From assembly GCF_020404745.1 (NCBI RefSeq), contig NZ_JAIZAP010000015.1, forward strand, positions 1 through 64,000: DNA of 64,000 nucleotides, in the 5' to 3' direction. Numbering within the stretch: position 1 is the stretch's first letter; each line of letters starts with the position of its first letter. The stretch comes from Aquibacillus saliphilus (GTDB taxonomy: Bacteria; Bacillota; Bacilli; Bacillales; Amphibacillaceae). The position numbers and the translations under genes were made by a program. Below, piece by piece: positions 17,178-25,820 of this stretch. The notes beneath the pieces were generated by a model. That model searched no databases. It was not told the DNA's origin and worked only from the letters and a program-made list of their open reading frames with translations.

Positions 17178-18671
17178 TTACAAACCTAGTAGTTCAACAT
17201 GCTTTCCAATATGTTTAACTAGTGCTTGACGATATACATCTTCGTTTTCATTTAGTGTTCTGAAAAATTCATCTTTAAATAAGAAATTCCCTTGAGTATC
17301 TTCTGCCGTTAACAAGATTCCGTAGGTAACGTGAAATAGCTGACGAGCAGCATCATTATCCATGTATTCGGTTAACTTTTTATCCGCTACATTTTCCAAA
17401 GGTAGAATTGAATCCAAGTCTGGGGTTACATGATAATACTTCAATGCTTCATCGAAGCGTTCAAGTGCATGGACGTGCATTCTACGATATAAGTCAGGGT
17501 TGGTATCGGCAATCACTCTGACCGCTTCAAGCCAATTGGTCCCAGCAGTTTTGATATGAAGTACCCCGTTTGTATATTTTCCAATAATCGGAAATACACT
17601 GAATTTATCACTACCAGAGTGAATACTCAATTTATATCCTAAAAATTCAGCGATCGTTGCATGTTCTTTTAGTTCCTTTTCGAATTGAGTAATATCCCCT
17701 ATATAGTCAATTCCCTTTTGAAATTCACCACAAAATCTCGGGGCAAGACTCGTTACATGTACACCTCTTCTTTTTAATTCATTCGCTACAAAGAAATGAG
17801 CAGCAGGAGAAGTAACTGTTTCAGTTTCGTCAATCGAAATCTCAAAATCAATTTCCCTGCCCGCATTAAGGATATAAGTTTTGTACACATGTTCTGTATA
17901 GTCAAGCGCTTCGCCGTACAGTAATGCGTTCTTCATCACCTCTAGCTGATTATAGTGAACCTCAAGACCATTCACGTCAAACTGTTTATCAAAATAATGC
18001 TCTTTGTAGTAGGCCTTAGTTTTTTCAGGTAGCCCCTGATATTCTGATTGAACCATTTCTGTTGATGCTGCTTCCATATCATTTCTAATTTGTTCCGAAC
18101 AATCCAATGTTAAAAAGGAAATTCCAATTGAGAGTGCATATTCAATATCTTTTTCTTCTTTAATGTGATCGCCATCTGCTCCATATCCGTCCTTGTAACC
18201 TTCCTGAAATACCGCAAAAGCAGCTGCGTCTAAAATATCTTCCATCGTGCGGTTTGTAAGTGTTAATTCACGAATACTTTGCTGAGCTAAAATTGGTTTA
18301 ATCTCATGCCCTTTAATTGTCTCAATGTGTCCTGGAGAGGCATTGCCTAATCGATCCCCTAATCCCATTGTCGCTATCTCAGTACCAAAAGCTTTTGGTA
18401 CTGTATAATCAAAATAACGATTTAAGACAAGTCGATTTTCATGGGATAGCGGACACACTTTTTTATTCGCTTGTTCTTCGGATCCATTAAGGTCATGATA
18501 TAAACTACCGTCACCTACTGCTAAAATCCATTTATCCTTTTGGTCGTTCACCATAACTAATGTATCATTCTGATATTCTGCAAAAGATGTTTGATAGACT
18601 TTCACTTCCACACTCGAAGTAGCAATATTTCCTTCAGCTAATGAATCAAGCACTGTATGTAAATGTTTCAT
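17178..18671 (-). CDS. uxaE: Tagaturonate/fructuronate epimerase
   Basis: Likely interconverts D-tagaturonate and D-fructuronate, so that galacturonate can join the fructuronate branch. The 497-aa protein resembles the UxaE family described in Thermotoga: FDYTVPKAFGTEIATMGLGDRLG near residue ~90, a DGYGADGDHIKEEKDIEYAL stretch, an HSGSDKFSVFPIIGK motif (~355) and a histidine-rich C-terminal half. Its position next to uxaC supports the call. AGGGAGAGG precedes the ATG. Confidence 0.85.
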   Translation of the reverse strand: MKHLHTVLDSLAEGNIATSSVEVKVYQTSFAEYQNDTLVMVNDQKDKWILAVGDGSLYHDLNGSEEQANKKVCPLSHENRLVLNRYFDYTVPKAFGTEIATMGLGDRLGNASPGHIETIKGHEIKPILAQQSIRELTLTNRTMEDILDAAAFAVFQEGYKDGYGADGDHIKEEKDIEYALSIGISFLTLDCSEQIRNDMEAASTEMVQSEYQGLPEKTKAYYKEHYFDKQFDVNGLEVHYNQLEVMKNALLYGEALDYTEHVYKTYILNAGREIDFEISIDETETVTSPAAHFFVANELKRRGVHVTSLAPRFCGEFQKGIDYIGDITQFEKELKEHATIAEFLGYKLSIHSGSDKFSVFPIIGKYTNGVLHIKTAGTNWLEAVRVIADTNPDLYRRMHVHALERFDEALKYYHVTPDLDSILPLENVADKKLTEYMDNDAARQLFHVTYGILLTAEDTQGNFLFKDEFFRTLNENEDVYRQALVKHIGKHVELLGL

Positions 18672-18741
18672 ACTTTCACAACCTCTCCCTAAAATAATAA
18701 TTTTTGTATCGCTTTTATAAAATAAAAAATAAAATCAACCA

Positions 18742-19626
18742 CTACTTAGCTACTGTTAATTCCCCATTATTTTCAGCGATTTCAATAAAAATTGTCCGCT
18801 CGTCTGGCGTTTTATTTGGTGAATGGAGTGTGAGTTTAAGCTGATCATCAAATGTATGAAATAACATCCCATGTCCACCATCTTTAAAATAAATTGGCTG
18901 TTGATCATGCTGCCACGGCCCAGTGATTTTTCCAGATACAGATCTCGAAATTCCTTGTGCATATATATTGTTGACGAAGCTTGCCCAAAGCATCAGGAGA
19001 TCTCCATTAGAAGCTTGAAACATAAACGGTCCATCGGTAACATAATTATTTTTCGGTTTTCTTGTTTTATGCTCAAAAGATGTTGGCCAAGGCGCCTCAG
19101 ACGCGCTAAATAATACTTGCGGCTCACCAATTGTTGTAACGAGATCCTCAGATAGGCGAACAGCACATATTTGGCCATCCTTAACTTGGACCCATTCATG
19201 ACAAAACACCATCCAAGGTAACCCTTCTTCATCTACATGCAAGGTACCATCAAGCGAAAACCAATCCTTCGGAGTGACAGGTCCATCACTATGCGGTTTA
19301 AAAGGACCTGTTAGCTTGTCAGAAACTAGAATTGCTGTCCCTCGTTTGTTATTATCTTTACGTAGAAATGTGGCAAACATATAATATAATCCATTATATT
19401 CATGAACTTCAGGAGCCCAAAAATTTTCATCAGAATAAAATGACTCATCAGGCCGAAACACTTGATATGGGCCTTGCCAGTTTTCTAAATCTTCACCAAT
19501 ATAGACATCAAATCCTGTCCCTTTTCCCCAAATATTCTTATCTGTACTACCGAACAAGTAATAGTTACCACTTTTTTTATCTGGAAACACAAACGGATCA
19601 CGAATTTGAATCTCTTCAGTTTTCAT
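18742..19626 (-). CDS. Glycoside hydrolase family 43-like enzyme, cytoplasmic
   Basis: A 294-aa five-bladed beta-propeller enzyme of the GH43 type, the family of arabinofuranosidases, xylosidases and galactosidases. IRDPFVFPD (~8-16) holds the probable catalytic-base Asp, FWAPEVHEY (~69-77) and LDGTLHVDEEG (~125-135) are family signatures, and TDGPF follows later. There is no signal peptide, so it would act inside the cell on imported oligosaccharides, in line with the ABC importer in the same operon. Short for GH43 (only the propeller). The sugar specificity cannot be told from the sequence. Confidence 0.82.
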   Translation of the reverse strand: MKTEEIQIRDPFVFPDKKSGNYYLFGSTDKNIWGKGTGFDVYIGEDLENWQGPYQVFRPDESFYSDENFWAPEVHEYNGLYYMFATFLRKDNNKRGTAILVSDKLTGPFKPHSDGPVTPKDWFSLDGTLHVDEEGLPWMVFCHEWVQVKDGQICAVRLSEDLVTTIGEPQVLFSASEAPWPTSFEHKTRKPKNNYVTDGPFMFQASNGDLLMLWASFVNNIYAQGISRSVSGKITGPWQHDQQPIYFKDGGHGMLFHTFDDQLKLTLHSPNKTPDERTIFIEIAENNGELTVAK

Positions 19627-19657
19627 TCTATCTCCCCCTTCTATTTGTTTTTATAAA

Positions 19658-21712
19658 TTACAGAATTGGTTTTAGACCTTCCCATTTAACCGACCATGTA
19701 CCATCAGCTGGAAATCCCGGTGCATGCTCATCTTCTTTTCCTTTCCAACCACATGCCATCATCGCAACAGCAGTTAACAAACCTCCATTACCAGGTAGGT
19801 AAGTAGTTAGTTGTGGACTTTGATAATTATGTCCATTTGGTAGATAGGTGTTTTTAGTTAGGTCCATTAATAAAAAGTCAACTGCCATCTGACCTTCACC
19901 AAGCCTGGCAGCAGTCATTGCGCACATAGGAAAGTCCCATCCCCACGCCGATTGCCAATCCCATTCCCGGCAAACCTTGTTTAACGTATTTTTCATAACC
20001 TCAGTATCGATTAACGATCCAGGTAAAATCCCCATCGCCCCTACCATTGAAGGATGATCATGGTTATACTTTGTAAACGTATCGGGACAGTTTTCATGTG
20101 CTAAATATACACCATCAGCTTGTGGTGGTTTTGCCATGGATGAAGCGACTTCTATCCATTTTGAATCTGGTACTTCATTTAATCGTTCCATCCACTGTAT
20201 TGCAATCTCTAACCCGAACTTCCAATATTCTAATTCATACGGTGGATTAAGACTGTCCTCTGGCTTATGATTTTCTTGAGCAGGAATTAAAGGCGGTCCC
20301 AAATCATAGGCGTTTTTTTGCTCATTCCATTCTGCGAATGAAACCATAAAATTAGCTGTTTCTATAATAATTTCTTTCCATCTTTCTAAAAGTGTGTCGC
20401 TTGTATTAGCTTGATAACATAGCTCTGCCATCGCGATAGGGTGCGGCTGTTGCCATATCAAGGCTGGGGCAATTGGAGAAGGAGTCTGCTTTCCGTCCAC
20501 GCCTACCATCTTCGGCCATCTCGCTCCTTGATATCCTTGTGAATCTGCAAGTTCTATAGCCTGTGGTAGGATTGTTCCGTACCAATCAAGACTTTTCGCA
20601 AGAATATTTCCACGTCCCCATAAAGGAAATTGTGCTCCATGCCACCAGTGCATCTCCAAATGAAACTTGCCAAACCAGCTATTATACATGTAACCCGTTT
20701 CTTGCGGAGGAACAGATCCACCACTATGAATCTTGGTTAAATACTGGGACAATATTACTCTTCTTTCTAATTCATTTGCACGCTTATCAGTACTATTAGA
20801 AAATTCAACAAATGCCCCGTCATTCCAAAAATGCTGCCAGTGTTTTTGGCTCGCTAGTTGAATTTCTTCAAAAGAATCAGTCGTTGGAATCTCTTCTGAA
20901 AAACTTACAGTAAATATGAACTGTTGACTTTTGGTGTCTGGCGAAAGAATAAACTCATGATCATTAGCATGATCAAATGACCCTTCAGACCAAGAACAAT
21001 TCACATAATACCCATCCTGATCCATTGTTCTTTTGATTAGAGCCGAATGATTCTCTTTAACATCAATACAAGATTGATGTCTGGTAGAGTTACCATAATC
21101 CGGGAAAATTGATTGCTCCCATTTCCGTGAGGTCATATCTGGTGCAGAAAAGCGAATTACAACTTTTAGTCTCTCTAATTCTATTAACGGGGAAACTACT
21201 TTCACTCCGATTTGATCAGAATTTGGATGACACATCGTTGTTACTTTGACCGGCTGTCCCTCTAAGCTAAAACGGCTATCTATAACACCTTCAAAGAGAT
21301 TCAACGTTTGATTAACCTCTTCTAAATCGGTTACTGCAGCCTCGTTGTTGTTTTCTTTTAACAACCTGAATGAAACTTGCCCCAATTGTAGTCGATGTGG
21401 ATTTTGTCTTAACCAATGATAGGCATCATCACTTCCATCCGGATGGAGTGGGTACGCAACCTCACGTCCATGGGAATTCATTTTTTGAAATGTAATATCT
21501 TTATCATCGTATAAATCATGATTATATGTATAATGCCATCCCCACTGAGATTGTGTGCCCAGCGGTGCTTCATATTCTTTAGGAAATGTTTGTAATCCTG
21601 TTATATCAGCAGAAAATGCAAACTCTCCGTTACCCACAGATAAAGGCGATAAAGGTTCGAGCTTTGTTATGTTTGGATGATGTTTTTCAACGATTTTCTT
21701 TCTATCTATCAT
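19658..21712 (-). CDS. Six-hairpin ((alpha/alpha)6) glycosidase-like protein, family not assigned
   Basis: A 684-aa protein with an N-terminal beta-rich region opening with LSPLSVGNGEFAFSADITGL (~22-41), a middle linker, and a C-terminal helical half. That half has many Trp-rich motifs (WHGAQFPLWGRGNI, GARWPKMVG, GPPLIPAQENH, ELEYWKFGLE, YLPGNGGLL), as in clan GH-L and related six-hairpin enzymes (GH65/GH95-like). No signal peptide, so it is cytoplasmic. The start is the ATG at 21712 with GAGGTG upstream; a GTG three codons earlier is too close. In an operon with uxaE/uxaC and GH43 it probably trims a rhamnose/uronate oligosaccharide; the reaction is unknown. Confidence 0.7.
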   Translation of the reverse strand: MIDRKKIVEKHHPNITKLEPLSPLSVGNGEFAFSADITGLQTFPKEYEAPLGTQSQWGWHYTYNHDLYDDKDITFQKMNSHGREVAYPLHPDGSDDAYHWLRQNPHRLQLGQVSFRLLKENNNEAAVTDLEEVNQTLNLFEGVIDSRFSLEGQPVKVTTMCHPNSDQIGVKVVSPLIELERLKVVIRFSAPDMTSRKWEQSIFPDYGNSTRHQSCIDVKENHSALIKRTMDQDGYYVNCSWSEGSFDHANDHEFILSPDTKSQQFIFTVSFSEEIPTTDSFEEIQLASQKHWQHFWNDGAFVEFSNSTDKRANELERRVILSQYLTKIHSGGSVPPQETGYMYNSWFGKFHLEMHWWHGAQFPLWGRGNILAKSLDWYGTILPQAIELADSQGYQGARWPKMVGVDGKQTPSPIAPALIWQQPHPIAMAELCYQANTSDTLLERWKEIIIETANFMVSFAEWNEQKNAYDLGPPLIPAQENHKPEDSLNPPYELEYWKFGLEIAIQWMERLNEVPDSKWIEVASSMAKPPQADGVYLAHENCPDTFTKYNHDHPSMVGAMGILPGSLIDTEVMKNTLNKVCREWDWQSAWGWDFPMCAMTAARLGEGQMAVDFLLMDLTKNTYLPNGHNYQSPQLTTYLPGNGGLLTAVAMMACGWKGKEDEHAPGFPADGTWSVKWEGLKPIL

Positions 21713-21829
21713 GGAAATCACCTCAATATTTTTGATTATGATAGTTTAATAAATTTATTATTATTACGTTAGCATTTATTTAAATAAATGCTAACGTAAT
21801 CAATTTTTCCTTGAATTTTTCGAATTGAT

Positions 21830-23113
21830 TTAATAACGAACTAACCCATCTACTTTTACCGGTAGTTTTGTTTGTAAAGAGATATTACCTGCTATTCCAG
21901 TTAGAATTGATGTAGCACCATCGATATGAGAAGCAGCACGATTTAAAGGGTCCTCCACTGGTGTGCCAAAAAGATCTTGCAACATAACCGGATCCCCGCC
22001 ACCATGACCTCCTAATCCTTCTTGGACTTCTACTTCATAAGGCTCACCAAACATCGGCAAAACTCGAATTGATTTCGTCTCTAACTTACCTTCATCACTT
22101 TTTGAGCCACCAGAGTTAATATACGATTGTTCCCGTACTTGAACTTCGATCCTTCCTTTACTACCATTGAAAGAAACGATATAACCTTCCCAAGGTAAAT
22201 AAGCATTAAGAGAGTAATTTAAAATAGTTTTATTTTTGTAAGTAACCATTACCCCTAATGTATCTTCAATATTAATTCCATCTCCGAACACACTTTGATC
22301 ACGCTGATATCCATCGTCTTTTTCAGCATCCAAATACATCGCTTTTAAGTGATCATTGTCTTCTAAATGAAGTGCAAATGGATCATCTTTCGCAAAATCA
22401 TTTCCGTATGCTCGTTGATAAAGATTCGTTTCTCCTCTTAATTCGGCATTTTCTTTCCCATAAAACCTCAATCCACCTGTAGCGTAAACAGTATCCGGAA
22501 CAGTATTTAACCAGAAATTAACTAGATCAAAGTGATGAGTAGATTTATGAACTAACAGACCACCGCTGTTTCGTTTATCACGATGCCAACGACGGAAGTA
22601 ATCTGCACCATGCTGTGTATCTAATGCCCACTCGAAATTTACCGAGAATACATCACCAATTACACCATCTTTGATTAGCTCTCTAATTTTTGTGTTGTGT
22701 GGAGCATAGCGATAATTAAAAGTAACACGTACTTCCTGACCAGTTTTATCAATTGTATCAATAATTTCTTGCAACTTTTCTGCATCTGTAGTCATTGGTT
22801 TTTCTGTTACAACATTACAACCCATTTCAAGGGCTTTAATTATATATCTATGATGTGTTCTATCTATTGTTGTGACAATAACAATATCCGGTTGCTCCTG
22901 CTTAATCATTTCTTCAAAATCACTCGCTAAGTAAGTATTAATACTTGGATGATCATATTTTTCCGTTAATAATTTGTTAGCGTAGTCAAGCCTTGTTTGG
23001 TTGACATCGCAGAAAGCAACAAGATTACTAGTTTCTTTAAAATCTTTAACAATTGCTCCATAAAAAAACTCTGCTCTCCCACCCGTACCTATTAGAACGT
23101 ACTTTTTTTTCAT
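21830..23113 (-). CDS. Gfo/Idh/MocA-family NAD(P)-dependent oxidoreductase
   Basis: A 427-aa oxidoreductase with the N-terminal Rossmann nucleotide-binding motif VLIGTGGRAEFF, the family EKPMTTDAEK motif (~93-102, with the usual catalytic Lys) and a C-terminal alpha/beta domain starting near GVIGDVFSVNFEWALD. The start is the second in-frame ATG (23113), 9 nt after GGGAG. Such proteins oxidise or reduce sugars, and some work as NAD-dependent glycosidases; the operon suggests a uronate- or rhamnose-containing substrate, but none can be named. Confidence 0.88.
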   Translation of the reverse strand: MKKKYVLIGTGGRAEFFYGAIVKDFKETSNLVAFCDVNQTRLDYANKLLTEKYDHPSINTYLASDFEEMIKQEQPDIVIVTTIDRTHHRYIIKALEMGCNVVTEKPMTTDAEKLQEIIDTIDKTGQEVRVTFNYRYAPHNTKIRELIKDGVIGDVFSVNFEWALDTQHGADYFRRWHRDKRNSGGLLVHKSTHHFDLVNFWLNTVPDTVYATGGLRFYGKENAELRGETNLYQRAYGNDFAKDDPFALHLEDNDHLKAMYLDAEKDDGYQRDQSVFGDGINIEDTLGVMVTYKNKTILNYSLNAYLPWEGYIVSFNGSKGRIEVQVREQSYINSGGSKSDEGKLETKSIRVLPMFGEPYEVEVQEGLGGHGGGDPVMLQDLFGTPVEDPLNRAASHIDGATSILTGIAGNISLQTKLPVKVDGLVRY

Positions 23114-23149
23114 AGTTACCATCTCCCAATTTGTATTAGCAAACTGATA

Positions 23150-23794
23150 TTATTTCGCTTCAGCTACTTCTTGTACCTTTTCACCAATTTTTGCATCTAT
23201 TTTCTTGAATAACTGGTATGCCAACAACATTATAATGTAGGCAGGAAAACTAATACCAAAAAACAAGATGGACGCTGGAAAGGTATATATAAGATAAAGA
23301 GCCATACCTGCACTTACTATCATTATTAGAGTTATCTGTGGATATGCCACACTTATTAATAAAGAATACTTAATATATTGTAATTTCTTCATATTGTAAT
23401 GGACGTATAATGGAAAGAAATAGAGTACGACCATTAAATAAAGAATAACAAATACAATTAATCCTACTTTTAAAAAGGTGTATATCCCTCCTGATGGTAA
23501 GTGAGTAATGTCAAAGTATAAAACATATCCTATTACGACCAGGATGGCTCCTAGAATAGTCGATTTGAATAGTTCCTTGCGAAAAGTTCGCCAAAATGTT
23601 TTGAAAATAGGAATCTCCTTGTCTCCCTTAACCCACTTTTGAAGAATGGTGAAAAGAGAAACAGTAGCTGGCATAATACCAAAGACCCCTAAACCCAATA
23701 ATGTAAATAGTACCCAAAGAAAGTTAATATAAGCCATCTTGGTAATAGCATTACTTATTTTTAATATTTGACCTGTTAAACCTTCTATACCCAT
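23150..23794 (-). CDS. YesL-like membrane protein (DUF624)
   Basis: A 214-aa membrane protein with about five hydrophobic helices (around 20-45, 75-95, 108-128, 143-165 and 172-195). It matches the YesL/DUF624 type that accompanies sugar ABC importers in Bacillus, for example in the yes rhamnogalacturonan cluster. It starts with AAGGAG upstream and follows the permease gene by 173 bp. It has no known enzymatic role; a part in assembly or regulation of the importer is inference. Confidence 0.82.
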   Translation of the reverse strand: MGIEGLTGQILKISNAITKMAYINFLWVLFTLLGLGVFGIMPATVSLFTILQKWVKGDKEIPIFKTFWRTFRKELFKSTILGAILVVIGYVLYFDITHLPSGGIYTFLKVGLIVFVILYLMVVLYFFPLYVHYNMKKLQYIKYSLLISVAYPQITLIMIVSAGMALYLIYTFPASILFFGISFPAYIIMLLAYQLFKKIDAKIGEKVQEVAEAK

Positions 23795-23967
23795 TTCAGA
23801 CTAACTCCTTTTAAATAAGGTGTTGATTAAACGAATAGTCTATTAGTACTTTTTTAATACTCTATTGACATTAGAATTTTTACATTATTTATTCCTTTTC
23901 TGTTTTATGATGAAATATTTCTTAACTGAAAATAATAATGTAATTGACATGTATGTTAAATGGATAT

Positions 23968-24810
23968 TTAACCTTTAAGTCCGGTTGTTGCGATTCCCTC
24001 AACAATTTGTTTTTGAAAGAAGAAGAAAATTGTCATAATTGGAATTAGCGATAAGACAGACATTGCAAAAAGTGCGCCCCAAGACGAACTACCTTCAGAA
24101 TCCAAGAATAATCGTAGACCCAATGGAACTGTAAACTTATCCGTTGAAGTCAAATAAATCATTTGACTAAAGAAGTCATCCCATGTCCACATAAAAGTAA
24201 AAATTGCTGTTGTAAGTAATGCAGGTACTGCAAGTGGTAAAATAATACGTAAATATATACGTATTGGACCGCATCCATCCATCGTTGCACTTTCATCTAG
24301 CTCTTTAGGAATACCTCTAAAAAACTGAACCATAAGAAAGATGAAAAAACCATCAGTTGCTAATAGTTTAGGAACAGTTAGCGGTAAAATAGTATTAACC
24401 CAATCTAAACTATGAAATATTACATATTGAGGTACTAAGGTAACGTGTGTAGGTAACATAATTGTGAATATCATCAAAGCAAAGAATGTCTTTTTCAAAG
24501 GAAAATTCATTCTAGCAAAAGCATATGCGGCCATTGAACATGTCACTAGATTACCTAGCATTGCAATTACACTAATGACAAATGAATTCTTAAAGAACAA
24601 TCCAAATGTTACATCCCCTACGGCTTGCCAACCCTTGATATAGTTGTCAAAAGTAACTTCTTTTGGCCAAAGTCCTGGATCAGAAAAGATTAAATACTCA
24701 GGCTTCAAAGAACTAGAAACCATCCATACAACTGGATAAAGCATTACCAATCCAAAACCAAGGACAAATAAATGTGTGATTAACTTCTTGAAATTTAGTG
24801 AATTAGTCAT
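23968..24810 (-). CDS. Carbohydrate ABC transporter permease (MalG/YesQ type)
   Basis: The second membrane subunit of the sugar importer, 280 aa with six predicted membrane segments. It has the EAA-loop signature ELDESATMDGCGPIRIYLRI (~165-184), which contacts the ATPase. The C-terminus is the typical MalG-like KGxxxxG ending (TTGLKG). The start is the ATG at 24810, preceded by GGAGGG; the frame 9 codons longer has no site. No ATPase is encoded nearby, so a shared MsmX-type ATPase is probably used, as for many Bacillus sugar importers. Confidence 0.92.
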   Translation of the reverse strand: MTNSLNFKKLITHLFVLGFGLVMLYPVVWMVSSSLKPEYLIFSDPGLWPKEVTFDNYIKGWQAVGDVTFGLFFKNSFVISVIAMLGNLVTCSMAAYAFARMNFPLKKTFFALMIFTIMLPTHVTLVPQYVIFHSLDWVNTILPLTVPKLLATDGFFIFLMVQFFRGIPKELDESATMDGCGPIRIYLRIILPLAVPALLTTAIFTFMWTWDDFFSQMIYLTSTDKFTVPLGLRLFLDSEGSSSWGALFAMSVLSLIPIMTIFFFFQKQIVEGIATTGLKG

Positions 24811-24826
24811 TTTAATCCCTCCGTTA

Positions 24827-25708
24827 TCAGTCTCCATAGTGTACCCAGTATTTAGATGTAAAGAATACTACAGCTGTTAATAATCCAAGGAAAATCAAGA
24901 GTAACCATGCCATCGCTGCAGCAGTACCCATATCAAAGTATGAAAATCCTTTCAGATATAATAACAATGTATAAAACATCGTGGAGTTTGATGGTCCACC
25001 TGTTCCCTCACTTACAATAAACGCAGATGTGAACACTTGGACTGACTTAATCAATGTCATAATCAAGTTAAACAATAATACTGGAGTTATTAATGGTAGT
25101 GTAATAGATTTGAATTTTCTAAAAGCAGTTGCACCATCAACCGAAGCAGATTCATATAGCTCCATAGGAATTTGTTTTAAACCTGCAAGAAAAATTACCA
25201 TAGAGGAACCAAACTGCCATACAGCAAGAGCGATCAGTGTGTACACAGCATAATTAGGGTTAGATACCCAACCTTCCCCTTGAATGCCAAACCACGCTAG
25301 AAAATCATTAATAAGACCATCCAAACCAAATATGTTTTTCCATAGTATAGCGATTGCTACACTTCCTCCAAGTAATGAAGGTATGTAATAAATTGTACGG
25401 TAAAAACCTAACCCTCTTAATTTTTGGTTTAATAACACTGCAACTAATAATGCGCCTAGAAGCTGTAACGGAACGCCAACAATTACAAATACTAAAGTTA
25501 CCTCAACCGACTTTTTAAAGACTCTGTCGCCGAATAAATCAGTATAGTTACCAATCCCAATCCACTCAGGAGAAGTTAATAGATCATAGTTAGTAAAGGA
25601 TAAATATAAGGAACTTATCATCGGTCCAAGTACTAACCCTATTAATCCAATTAACCATGGTAGTAAGAATCCATAGGCTATAAGATAGTTTTTTTTCGCT
25701 TGAAACAC
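24827..25708 (-). CDS. Carbohydrate ABC transporter permease (MalF/YesP type)
   Basis: The first membrane subunit of the sugar importer, 293 aa, with six predicted helices. It has the EAA loop ELYESASVDGATAFRKFKSI (~182-201). The GTG at 25708 fits AGGAG at about 10 nt; the GTG three codons earlier abuts that site. It lies 112 bp after the binding protein, with a stable hairpin between them, and 16 bp before the second permease. Confidence 0.92.
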   Translation of the reverse strand: MFQAKKNYLIAYGFLLPWLIGLIGLVLGPMISSLYLSFTNYDLLTSPEWIGIGNYTDLFGDRVFKKSVEVTLVFVIVGVPLQLLGALLVAVLLNQKLRGLGFYRTIYYIPSLLGGSVAIAILWKNIFGLDGLINDFLAWFGIQGEGWVSNPNYAVYTLIALAVWQFGSSMVIFLAGLKQIPMELYESASVDGATAFRKFKSITLPLITPVLLFNLIMTLIKSVQVFTSAFIVSEGTGGPSNSTMFYTLLLYLKGFSYFDMGTAAAMAWLLLIFLGLLTAVVFFTSKYWVHYGD

Positions 25709-25750
25709 CTCTTCCACTCTCCTTCACAGTGATTCATTACAATTTAGTTT

Positions 25751-25782
25751 ATGAGCTCCTCCTCTATAGAGAAGGAGCTCAT
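25751..25782 (-). other. Stable intergenic hairpin between binding-protein and permease genes
   Basis: ATGAGCTCCT pairs with AGGAGCTCAT, with further CTCT/AGAG pairing inside and a single mismatch. There is no T-run on the minus strand. Hairpins here often protect the upstream mRNA so that more binding protein than permease is made. Confidence 0.6.
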
Positions 25783-25820
25783 TTTATGTCTATCATTTAT
25801 GCTATTATCTGCTGACTATA

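Noticed and set aside
19332-19802. 156-codon plus-strand frame
   Set aside because: Spans the junction of two real minus-strand genes (GH43 and the six-hairpin protein) and has no start signal.
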